A DNA stretch of 5,283 nucleotides from Planctomycetaceae bacterium (GTDB taxonomy: Bacteria > Planctomycetota > Planctomycetia > Planctomycetales > Planctomycetaceae), in NCBI GenBank assembly GCA_020426065.1, contig JAGQQT010000318.1:1-5283 (forward strand). Direction: 5' to 3'. Of the stretch, positions 1-5,283 are shown piece by piece. Both the position numbers and the translations under genes were made by a program. Below the pieces are notes generated by a model, which searched no databases, had not been told where the DNA came from, and saw only the letters and a program-made list of their open reading frames with translations. How positions within the stretch are numbered: position 1 is the stretch's first letter; every line of letters begins with the position of its first letter.

Positions 1-74
1 GATTCCGGCTCCTGATCGGATGGCAGCCAACAGCTGATCGTAAAGAATGACGCAGGACTGAGATTTCACGCAGC

Positions 75-80
75 AAAGGA
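75..80 (+). promoter_or_regulatory. Ribosome binding site of the hydrolase gene
   Basis: AAAGGA matches part of the Shine-Dalgarno consensus. Its spacing of 8 nt to ATG 89 is more typical than 5 nt to GTG 86, which favours the ATG as the true first codon and makes the product 339 residues. Confidence 0.6.
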
Positions 81-85
81 ATTAG

Positions 86-1108
86 GTGATGGAATCCGCT
101 CCCAGTTTGACACCGGCAACCGCTGCACTTGAGGAGTCGAAATGGACCCGTCGGCTATGGCGGATACTGTTTCTTCTGCTGTTGATGCTGGGAGTGAGTT
201 TGATGCTGGTGACGCTGCTGCAACGCAAGCTGATTTATCATCCCACGCGAGTCGCAGCGATGAAGCCAGAGCAATGGGGCTTTGAACCTCATCGATGCCT
301 GCTGAAGCAGCTGACGACACCAGATGGGATTGTGCTGAACGGCTGGCATGTGCTGCCCCCGTTTCATCAAGCCCTTAATGCCGAGGAAGAACAACTCGAA
401 CTTCAGCTCGAACGACCTGCCATTCTGGTCTTTTCCGGGAATGCCGGACATCGGGGCTATCGGGCGACTTTGCTCCGTCGTCTGAGCAGTCTGCAGGCTG
501 ATGTCTTTCTGTTCGATTACCGGGGATTTGCAGAAAACGCAGGACAGCCAACTGAAGCCGCACTGCTGCAGGATGCGGAGCAGATCTGGAACTGGCTGAC
601 AGAGGATCTGAAGATTCCCCCGGCCCGAATCCTCATCGTGGGAGAATCCCTCGGAGGTGGAGTCGCCACTGCACTGGCCAGCAAAGTCTGTCAGCAAAAT
701 GAAATACCAGGTGGATTATGTCTGAAAGCAACCTTCAGTTCACTGACAGAAGTCGCCCAGAAGCATTATCCCTACCTGCCCGTTCAAATCATGCTCATTG
801 ACAGGTTTCCTTCCGCACAGCGGATTGCCGATGTCCGCTGTCCAATCCGGATGCTCCACGGTATGAATGACACCATTGTCCCTTTTGCATTGGGCAAAAA
901 GCTGTTTGAAGCCGCACCAAAACATTCTCTGGCCGGAATCGCCCCCCAGTTTCTGGAGCTGCCTGGGATTGGCCACAACGATATTCTGGAAAATGCAGGA
1001 GATGACTATCTGCGGATCGTGGAAGAGATGCTGAATCAGATCCGCAATCAGAAAACGACCACAGCCCCAGCGACCAGCACGAACTTAACCAGCCCGATTC
1101 CAGAGTGA
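86..1108 (+). CDS. Membrane-anchored alpha/beta hydrolase, BEM46/ABHD13-like
   Basis: Predicted serine hydrolase of the alpha/beta fold, closest in pattern to the BEM46/ABHD13/YfhR group; the substrate is not known for most members and cannot be read here. Residues about 25-45 form one hydrophobic helix preceded by Arg/Lys, so the protein is probably anchored in the membrane with the catalytic domain outside the cytoplasm. The oxyanion-side motif FSGNAGHRG (116-124) and FDYRGF (143-148) fit the family. The nucleophile is Ser188 in GESLGG, the acid is probably Asp262 in HGMNDTIVP, and the base His297 in GIGHND, so the triad looks intact and activity is expected. The C-terminal 20 residues are a Thr/Pro-rich tail outside the fold. 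GTG at 86 and ATG at 89 are adjacent; AAAGGA at 75-80 lies 8 nt before the ATG and 5 nt before the GTG, so ATG 89 is slightly preferred. The 3' end overlaps the convergent receiver-like gene by 24 bp. Confidence 0.9.
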   Translation: MMESAPSLTPATAALEESKWTRRLWRILFLLLLMLGVSLMLVTLLQRKLIYHPTRVAAMKPEQWGFEPHRCLLKQLTTPDGIVLNGWHVLPPFHQALNAEEEQLELQLERPAILVFSGNAGHRGYRATLLRRLSSLQADVFLFDYRGFAENAGQPTEAALLQDAEQIWNWLTEDLKIPPARILIVGESLGGGVATALASKVCQQNEIPGGLCLKATFSSLTEVAQKHYPYLPVQIMLIDRFPSAQRIADVRCPIRMLHGMNDTIVPFALGKKLFEAAPKHSLAGIAPQFLELPGIGHNDILENAGDDYLRIVEEMLNQIRNQKTTTAPATSTNLTSPIPE

Positions 1109-1414
1109 TTCAATTGCCCGGACGAGATCGGGGTATTCAAAGATTTCGTCCAGCTGCTGACAACTGGATTCGGAAGTGGAGGAAACATCTCCATTTCTTC
1201 CAATCATCACTCTCCGCGGAGCCGTCTGCTTTTCTGCGGGAACCAGCCTGGCATTCAGAACATATACAGCAGAGTCGGTTCCTGCTGAGGCCTGAATCTG
1301 ATCGCTGGATTTCAGCGACGTGACTTCAGCCCCGGCTGGACCAAGGATGGCGGCCAGGACCTCGGCGGTTTCCGGATGAGAATCCAGCACATACAGATGA
1401 CGCGTTTGCTGCAC
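1085..1414 (-). CDS. Receiver-like (pseudo-receiver) domain protein, phospho-acceptor Asp missing
   Basis: A 109-residue protein that reads as a single, degenerate response-regulator receiver domain with no output domain. The start, HLYVLDSHPETAEVLAAILGP (from residue 6), has the beta1-alpha1 pattern of receivers, with Asp11 in place of the usual acidic pair. The strand that should end in the phosphorylated Asp reads AVYVLNARL, putting Asn54 at the acceptor position. RVMIG (68-72) fits beta4, and IFEYPDLVRAIESLW (91-105) fits the beta5-alpha5 segment, with Tyr-Pro where the conserved Lys-Pro normally stands. Phosphorylation by the usual route is therefore unlikely; a protein-binding role is inferred. 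The start is GTG 1414-1412, supported by a strong AAGGAGG 5 nt upstream. The gene converges on the hydrolase with a 24-bp overlap. The fold assignment rests on pattern reading of a weakly conserved sequence, so it is moderate; existence of the gene is better supported than its family. Confidence 0.72.
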   Translation of the reverse strand: MQQTRHLYVLDSHPETAEVLAAILGPAGAEVTSLKSSDQIQASAGTDSAVYVLNARLVPAEKQTAPRRVMIGRNGDVSSTSESSCQQLDEIFEYPDLVRAIESLWNRAG

Positions 1415-1419
1415 GAGTT

Positions 1420-1426
1420 CCTCCTT
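1420..1426 (-). promoter_or_regulatory. Strong Shine-Dalgarno that fixes the GTG start of the receiver-like gene
   Basis: On the minus strand AAGGAGG reads from 1426 to 1420, followed by five bases and GTG at 1414-1412. This near-consensus site supports a non-ATG start and is good evidence that the small gene is translated. Confidence 0.8.
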
Positions 1427-1535
1427 GAACTCAATTCAACCCGCTTGTCATTGGCGATGAGCGGTCACGTGGCGAGCAGGAAATCACAATTGACTGATGC
1501 GATCCAATCAGACGATCAGTCCGTTGTGGCGGGAG

Positions 1536-1562
1536 AGTATCGCGATCGAGCGGAACTGTCAA
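1536..1562 (-). promoter_or_regulatory. Candidate sigma70-type promoter for the receiver-like gene
   Basis: On the minus strand there is a perfect -35 box TTGACA (1562-1557) and a -10-like GATACT (1541-1536, 4 of 6 matches) at a short 15-nt spacing. A TACTCT at 17-nt spacing is a poorer alternative. Transcription would begin near 1529 and give a leader of about 115 nt. That leader holds a 7-bp inverted repeat, GACTGAT at 1492-1498 and ATCAGTC at 1515-1521. The rest of the 196-bp gap (1415-1610) shows no gene. If real, this promoter would make the gene independent of the upstream DUF3592-like gene. Confidence 0.35.
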
Positions 1563-1610
1563 AAGCAAGTTTTTCCGAATGCCCAGCAGACCAGATCGCA
1601 AAATTTACAA

Positions 1611-2195
1611 TTATCTGATCCACTCTCGCTCCACCCTGCGCCTTCTCATAAAACGGGCCATAGCCCGATCCTTTGGAGCCAGATGACCATCCTCCACATG
1701 ATGACATAACCAGACCGCATACCCGATGATGGAGGCGATCACGACTGCAATGATGACATTGGCCCAGACAAAGACCGTCACCATCACCGGATGTGCTTCC
1801 CGCAGCAATCGCGATTGCGGATTCTCCCCGCCGATGTACTGAATCACCGCCGGGCCGGGAGAAATGTTGATGTTGATTCCCATCCTTGTGGTATGAGTCA
1901 TACGCTTCCCGGTTTCGGGCGGGTGGTATTCATATTTCACAAGATTGATTCTTGTTCGCCGATGAAACGATTCCTGGACTGATACGATTTCTCCTTCAGT
2001 GACATTGCCATACCAGTCAAACCGGAGTTCGTTCCAGCAGAAAAATCCTAAAATCAGGTAGAGAATGAAGAGCTTGAAGGTAAGACCCGCTAATCTGGAA
2101 GTCGGGCTATCTCCCACATTACTGGCCAGATCTGCCGCATCGAAGTTGTCCATATTGCCCGCCTGTACAGATTGTTTGTTTCTCTGCTGATTCAT
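1611..2195 (-). CDS. DUF3592-like two-helix membrane protein
   Basis: A 194-residue protein with a hydrophobic helix at about 37-54, a soluble segment at about 60-133 and a second helix at about 137-163, then a strongly basic tail (RFMRRRR at 181-187). The positive tail predicts a cytoplasmic C-terminus, hence N-in/C-in with the soluble segment outside the membrane. The segment follows the DUF3592 pattern: GEIVSVQE (68-75), a VKYEYHPPETGKRM strand pair (86-99) and VIQYIGGENPQSRLLRE (117-133), which corresponds to the family's V-x-Y-dP-x-NP-x-x-S/A-x-L signature. The function of DUF3592 proteins is unknown and none is proposed. The start is uncertain: ATG 2195 has no Shine-Dalgarno and sits beside a 12-bp palindrome, while ATG 2153 (Met15) has AGGCGG 5 nt upstream and would drop only a polar, Gln/Asn-rich leader. 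It is divergent from the RmlD-like gene and 196 bp upstream of the receiver-like gene on the same strand. Confidence 0.8.
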   Translation of the reverse strand: MNQQRNKQSVQAGNMDNFDAADLASNVGDSPTSRLAGLTFKLFILYLILGFFCWNELRFDWYGNVTEGEIVSVQESFHRRTRINLVKYEYHPPETGKRMTHTTRMGININISPGPAVIQYIGGENPQSRLLREAHPVMVTVFVWANVIIAVVIASIIGYAVWLCHHVEDGHLAPKDRAMARFMRRRRVEREWIR

Positions 2196-2196
2196 G

Positions 2197-2208
2197 AACG
2201 GGCCCGTT
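2197..2208. repeat. Perfect 12-bp palindrome abutting a start codon
   Basis: AACGGGCCCGTT is a perfect palindrome lying one base beyond ATG 2195-2193 of the DUF3592-like gene. It occupies the place where that start would need a ribosome binding site. It could be an operator or a small mRNA hairpin, or it could mean that translation begins at ATG 2153. Confidence 0.45.
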
Positions 2209-2210
2209 AC

Positions 2211-2242
2211 GGTTTGGGATCACGGGTACTGGTCCCAAAACC
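2211..2242. repeat. Inverted repeat (stem-loop) in the divergent intergenic region
   Basis: GGTTTGGGA at 2211-2219 pairs with TCCCAAAACC at 2233-2242, leaving one bulged base and a 13-nt loop. There is no T-run on either strand, so it is not a typical terminator. On the minus strand it lies within 50 nt of ATG 2195 and could be a 5' leader structure of the DUF3592-like mRNA, or a protein-binding dyad. Confidence 0.45.
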
Positions 2243-2287
2243 GGGAAAAAGTGGGCAGAAGACCGGCCTGATTTCCCGGGATTGACC

Positions 2288-2317
2288 TTGGAGCAAAAGA
2301 CGACTCCCCGCTATACT
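2288..2317 (+). promoter_or_regulatory. Candidate promoter for the RmlD-like gene
   Basis: TATACT at 2312-2317 matches the -10 consensus at 5 of 6 positions. TTGGAG at 2288-2293, 18 nt upstream, is a weak -35 (3 of 6). A better -35 sequence, TTGACC at 2282-2287, is too far away at 24 nt. The expected start of transcription is near 2324, giving a leader of about 100 nt to ATG 2422 or about 150 nt to TTG 2476, with the hairpin at 2341-2371 inside it. Confidence 0.35.
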
Positions 2318-2340
2318 TCGCGACCGTTCGTAAGAACACA

Positions 2341-2380
2341 TCCCACTGCGATCTACTGGAACGCACTGGGATCCCAGGGA
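2341..2380. repeat. Overlapping inverted repeats upstream of the RmlD-like gene
   Basis: TCCCACTGCG (2341-2350) pairs with CGCACTGGGA (2362-2371) at 9 of 10 positions around an 11-nt loop. The right arm also belongs to a perfect 12-bp palindrome, CTGGGATCCCAG (2366-2377), and a third small dyad, TCCCAGGGA, ends at 2380. The structures exclude one another as RNA folds, which would suit an operator or an alternative-folding leader. Neither is proven. Confidence 0.45.
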
Positions 2381-2412
2381 GGGGAAAGCTTGATTTACGG
2401 TGCCGGGCAAGC

Positions 2413-2417
2413 AGGAG
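2413..2417 (+). promoter_or_regulatory. Ribosome binding site for ATG 2422
   Basis: AGGAG with only 4 nt before ATG 2422. The spacing is rather short, so this site competes with the better-placed GGGAGG before TTG 2476. Confidence 0.4.
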
Positions 2418-2421
2418 CAGC

Positions 2422-3408
2422 ATGAGTCTGTTCTTGAACCAACGGCATCAGACAAGAATTGCAGGGAGGCAACGCTTGAAACCATACATGATCTTTGGTG
2501 TGGATACGGTCGCTGGCGCGGAACTGGCTCGTTCACTTTGCCCGTCACAACGAGTGATTGGAGTAGGTGAAGGACATCTGCCGGAAATCGAACAATGTGA
2601 AATGATTTCCGGTCAGGCAGCCTCACAAAACCCCGGCAAGCTGATCAAAGACTTCAATATCTCCTGTGTCATCGATGCTTCCACCTGCGGCGATTCCATC
2701 TGGAATCCGGATGCCCAGATTGGTTCCGAAGAACAGTGTGCCACTTCCCTGAAGCTGGCTGCCGCCTGCCGGGAAAATGGAATCCCTTATATCTTACTGT
2801 CCAGCGATGGCGTTGTTTCCAGCCCCTGGATGTTCCATGAAGAGGATTCAGAGTCTGTCTGCAGTTCCGTTGTCGCTCAGCGACTGCTGGACCTGGAGCG
2901 TCAGGTGCTGGCCGGATCTTCCGATACACTCGTAATTCGTACTCACCCCATTGGCTGGTCCGCCACAGACGGACAACCCAACTGGCTGGAATCTCTGCTG
3001 GAGCGGATGATGACAAATCGTCCCTGTCCGGAACTGCTGCTACCGGGTCATGCCACACCCATTGCCGCAACAGAGCTGGCCAATATCGTCTGTCGGGCAC
3101 TGGCAGAAAACCTGCGGGGACTGTACCACATCGCTGGAGCAGAACGGGTTCATCGAATTGAATTCGCCCGCAAACTGGCCCAGCAATTCGAGATCGGCTG
3201 GCTGGGACCGGATCGCGTCCGCATTCATTATACAGAGTCCGAACGGACCCGCTTCGGGTGCGGGGAATGCTCACTGCAGACACGGACTATCCGCAAAGCG
3301 CTCTGTGTGGCGATGCCAACTCTCACGGAGTCCTTCTCACTACTGCAGGAGCAACTTGCCGAGCGGATTGAACAACCCGTTCACCATCAACGCTCTCGGG
3401 CAGCTTGA
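2422..3408 (+). CDS. RmlD-like sugar-nucleotide-binding SDR protein, catalytic Tyr/Lys lost
   Basis: An extended short-chain dehydrogenase/reductase related to dTDP-4-dehydrorhamnose reductase (RmlD). The Rossmann start MIFGVDTVAGAELARSL (23-39) keeps the first and third Gly (26, 32) of the GxxGxxG motif, with Thr29 in the middle. ILLSSDGVV (124-132) corresponds to the RmlD STDYVF strand. Segment 170-238 follows the family's substrate-binding half: VIRTHPIGW, LLLPGHATPIAATELANIV, and GLYHIAG. The canonical YxxxK is absent: aligning SVVAQRLLDLE (149-159) with NVYGRSKLAGE puts Val151 at Tyr and Leu155 at Lys. Reductase activity is therefore unlikely. Nucleotide binding or a regulatory role, as for the RmlD-like MAT2B subunit of methionine adenosyltransferase, is conceivable but unproven. 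ATG 2422 gives 328 residues; TTG 2476 (codon 19), with GGGAGG 6 nt upstream, gives 310 residues beginning just before the first strand, as SDR proteins usually do, and is probably the true start. The gene is followed by a strong terminator. Confidence 0.85.
   Translation: MSLFLNQRHQTRIAGRQRLKPYMIFGVDTVAGAELARSLCPSQRVIGVGEGHLPEIEQCEMISGQAASQNPGKLIKDFNISCVIDASTCGDSIWNPDAQIGSEEQCATSLKLAAACRENGIPYILLSSDGVVSSPWMFHEEDSESVCSSVVAQRLLDLERQVLAGSSDTLVIRTHPIGWSATDGQPNWLESLLERMMTNRPCPELLLPGHATPIAATELANIVCRALAENLRGLYHIAGAERVHRIEFARKLAQQFEIGWLGPDRVRIHYTESERTRFGCGECSLQTRTIRKALCVAMPTLTESFSLLQEQLAERIEQPVHHQRSRAA
2464..2469 (+). promoter_or_regulatory. Ribosome binding site supporting a TTG start at 2476
   Basis: GGGAGG lies 6 nt before the in-frame TTG at 2476-2478 (codon 19 of the longer reading). 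The product would begin M-K-P-Y-M-I-F-G, immediately before the first Rossmann strand, and would lose a polar extension with no counterpart in the family. Confidence 0.55.
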
Positions 3409-3448
3409 AAAAATCATGACTTCCCCTCAATCAGGAATGTGACAAGTG

Positions 3449-3482
3449 ACGCTTTCGGGCTATGATTCCCGAAAGCGTTTTT
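3449..3482 (+). terminator. Rho-independent terminator after the RmlD-like gene
   Basis: A perfect 11-bp stem, ACGCTTTCGGG (3449-3459) with CCCGAAAGCGT (3468-3478), an 8-nt loop and a run of five T (3478-3482) followed by CTTT. It begins 41 nt after the TGA of the RmlD-like gene and should separate its transcript from the transporter gene downstream. The opposite strand lacks a T-run, so it acts in one direction. Confidence 0.92.
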
Positions 3483-3581
3483 CTTTCAGGGATGTCGCGT
3501 TGAGTCTGCCAATACCCGAGTCAGGCTCTGCCATACAAGGCATTTCTGATCTTCCAGACCGTTTCTGCACTGCCCGTCAGC

Positions 3582-5283
3582 ATGTCCGTGAGTATGACCC
3601 CCGATTCTGAATCTGAGGCATCACTCTGGAACGCCACAGAAGATCAGGCTCAGTCCCTCTGGATGCGACGGCTGACTCACACTCTGATTGTGTGGCGTAA
3701 CCCTCTGTTTTTTCTGGCTCTGCTGCTCACGGTCTGGCTGTACCCCATTTCTCAGAAACTTCAGCTCGACCGTTCGATTGAATCCCTGTTTGCCGCCGAT
3801 CACCCCCTGCTCCTGCAGTATGAACAGAGTCGGGAGACGTTTGGTGGAGATGAATTCGTCATGCTGGCCTGGCAGCAGCCGAATCTCCTCGAACCAAAAT
3901 CACTGGATGAAATCAAAGCCTTTGGCGAACTACTGAGTACGTTGCCGGGAGTGCGAACTTCCAGTACGCAGACACTTTCCGAACTGCTCAGGCCCCAGAA
4001 ACTTGGCTTTATGGGCGGTCTGTTCATGAGGATTCCCTCCGTCCGGGAATCTGCTCTCGGGTTTGCTGAGGGTGCACTCGTGGGGAGTGATCGGGAAACT
4101 ACTGCGATTGTCTTGAGACTGGAACCGGAAGATCAAGTTGAGATTACCCGCGGCGAAGTTCTGCAGGGAATTCGGACAGCAGCTCATTCCCACCCTCGGG
4201 AAACATTTGTCGTGGGTGAACCGGTTCAGGTCCACGATATGTTCGAGGTGGTGGAACAGGATGGTGCCAAACTGGGCTGGGTCTCAACGGTCGTACTGCT
4301 CTGCGTCATCTTTTTCTTCTTCAGAAATCTGCGCTGGGTTCTGCTGCCGATTGTCGTCGTCCAGGTGGCTTTGATCTGGACCCGCGGACTGCTTGTGCTG
4401 ACACAGCTGGAATTGAGCATGGTCAGTTCCATGCTGGATTCTCTGGTGACGATTGTCGGTATTGCCTGCGTCATGCACATCACGATTCATTATCGGGAAC
4501 AGCGGCATCGACACCCGCGGCGGGTGGCTTTTGAAAATGCACTCGGAATTCTCCTCCCTCCCATCTTCTGGGCGTGCGGCACCACGGCGATTGGATTTGG
4601 CGCATTATTGTCCAGCGATATCGTCCCCATCCGCAGTTTCGGCCTCATGATGGTGATCGGAGTGCTGGCCACGCTGATTGCCATTGTTGTCATCGTCCCT
4701 GCCGGAGTGCTCACTGGCAGTTTGAGTGTTGATCCCCGGCAATACGGCTGGGAAAAAAATGTCATTGCCCGTCTGCTCGGTTTACTGAAAATTGTGTTGC
4801 GTTATCCCAGACGAATCGGCTGGTCGGCCTGCCTGTTTACGCTGTTCTGCCTGTTCGGCATGGTATTTCTGAAAATTGAAACCGACTTCAGCAAAAACTT
4901 TCGTGATCACAGTCCGATTGTTAGGGCACTCAATTTCGTGGAGGCTCACCTGGGAGGAGCGGGGAATTACGAAGTCAGTTTCCCTTTCACCGATGTGACC
5001 GATCCCGAGGCGATCGAAAAGGTCCGGCAACTGTCTGAGAAGCTGAGAAATCTCGAAGTGGACGGTCGCAAAGCGTTGACGAAAGTCGTCTCTTATACAG
5101 ATGGCATCGACTTTCTCCCCCCCGTGCTGGGCCGTTCTCTGGAACAGAAACGAGGACGTTTGGCAGAGATGCAGCCGGAATTCGAGCCGAGCATATTTAA
5201 TGAAAAACAGCAGCGAATGCGAATCCTGCTGAGGGCTTACGAACGCCAGCCAGCGGAGTTGAAACTGGCCATGATTGACCAGG
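3582..5283 (+). CDS. RND/MMPL-family transporter, N-terminal 567 residues (partial)
   Basis: The open frame runs off the window end. It shows one full half of an RND/MMPL exporter and the start of the second. A short cytoplasmic N-terminus leads to helix 1 (about 41-57), a large extracytoplasmic loop (about 58-230), and five clustered helices near 231-248, 251-268, 284-303, 323-345 and 350-378. A second repeat begins with a helix at 412-430 and another outer loop, whose start KIETDFSKNF resembles the first loop's QLDRSIESLF, as expected from internal duplication. The helix-4 motif reads VGIACVMHITIHYRE (292-306), aligning with the GIADSxHLLxxYRE of related exporters but with Cys296 where Asp often lies. 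Substrate unknown; lipids or other hydrophobic molecules are typical for MMPL proteins. The start is ATG 3582, with ATG 3594 an alternative; neither has a clear Shine-Dalgarno, and a TGA at 3501-3503 with no ATG/GTG/TTG before 3582 limits the choice. 3483-3581 shows no convincing promoter. Confidence 0.88.
   Translation, partial: MSVSMTPDSESEASLWNATEDQAQSLWMRRLTHTLIVWRNPLFFLALLLTVWLYPISQKLQLDRSIESLFAADHPLLLQYEQSRETFGGDEFVMLAWQQPNLLEPKSLDEIKAFGELLSTLPGVRTSSTQTLSELLRPQKLGFMGGLFMRIPSVRESALGFAEGALVGSDRETTAIVLRLEPEDQVEITRGEVLQGIRTAAHSHPRETFVVGEPVQVHDMFEVVEQDGAKLGWVSTVVLLCVIFFFFRNLRWVLLPIVVVQVALIWTRGLLVLTQLELSMVSSMLDSLVTIVGIACVMHITIHYREQRHRHPRRVAFENALGILLPPIFWACGTTAIGFGALLSSDIVPIRSFGLMMVIGVLATLIAIVVIVPAGVLTGSLSVDPRQYGWEKNVIARLLGLLKIVLRYPRRIGWSACLFTLFCLFGMVFLKIETDFSKNFRDHSPIVRALNFVEAHLGGAGNYEVSFPFTDVTDPEAIEKVRQLSEKLRNLEVDGRKALTKVVSYTDGIDFLPPVLGRSLEQKRGRLAEMQPEFEPSIFNEKQQRMRILLRAYERQPAELKLAMIDQ

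Noticed and set aside
1..50. A short open frame from base 3 to TGA 48-50 that could be the C-terminus of an upstream gene
   Set aside because: Only 15 residues are visible, with no recognisable motif, and the other frames close equally quickly. It cannot be told from noncoding leader.
155..697. A 180-codon open frame on the minus strand inside the hydrolase gene
   Set aside because: It lies opposite a gene with clear family motifs; its translation is Gln/His/Ser-rich with no domain pattern, as expected for an antisense shadow.
1589..1620. Possible terminator of the DUF3592-like gene: GATCAGAT (minus strand, 1620-1613) pairing with ATCTGGTC
   Set aside because: The stem is 8 bp with a wobble pair and a 16-nt loop, is AT-rich, overlaps the stop codon, and no T-run follows.
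2207..2626. A 139-codon minus-strand open frame spanning the divergent intergenic region
   Set aside because: It overlaps the start of the RmlD-like gene and has no recognisable domain or convincing ribosome binding site; it would also have to cover the palindromic region.
2669..3283. A 204-codon minus-strand open frame opposite the RmlD-like gene
   Set aside because: The plus strand carries a coherent RmlD pattern over the same bases; the minus reading is Arg/Pro/Trp-rich and shows no family features.
3483..3581. Search for a promoter before the transporter gene (TTGAGT at 3500-3505, CATACA at 3532-3537)
   Set aside because: The two elements are 26 nt apart and no better pair was found, so no promoter is called.

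Overview
The window looks like chromosomal DNA of a planctomycete, probably family Planctomycetaceae or a close relative. This is inferred from moderate GC content, loosely packed single-gene units on alternating strands, frequent GTG/TTG starts, and the gene types: a membrane-anchored BEM46-like hydrolase, a DUF3592-like two-helix protein and an RND/MMPL exporter of the kind common in that phylum. No mobile element, tRNA, rRNA or CRISPR array is visible.

Layout. (1) 86-1108, plus strand: alpha/beta hydrolase with an N-terminal membrane anchor and an intact Ser-Asp-His triad. (2) 1085-1414, minus strand: a 109-residue protein resembling a response-regulator receiver domain that has lost the phospho-acceptor Asp. 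Its 3' end overlaps the hydrolase 3' end by 24 bp (convergent). (3) 1415-1610: a gap with a candidate promoter for gene 2. (4) 1611-2195, minus strand: DUF3592-like protein with two transmembrane helices. (5) 2196-2421: divergent intergenic region rich in perfect or near-perfect palindromes, with a candidate plus-strand promoter. (6) 2422 (or TTG 2476)-3408, plus strand: RmlD-like extended SDR protein whose catalytic Tyr and Lys are both replaced. (7) 3449-3482: a very clear rho-independent terminator. (8) 3582-end, plus strand: the first 567 codons of an RND/MMPL-family transporter, cut by the window edge.

The genes do not form one obvious operon or pathway. A terminator separates the SDR-like gene from the transporter, and the two minus-strand genes are 196 bp apart with a possible internal promoter. 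The strongest theme is degeneration of catalytic or signalling residues in recognisable folds: a receiver without its Asp, an RmlD-like protein without Tyr/Lys, and a transporter half with Cys where an acidic residue is often found. These suggest regulatory or structural roles. I see no convincing evidence of a new multi-gene system in this window.
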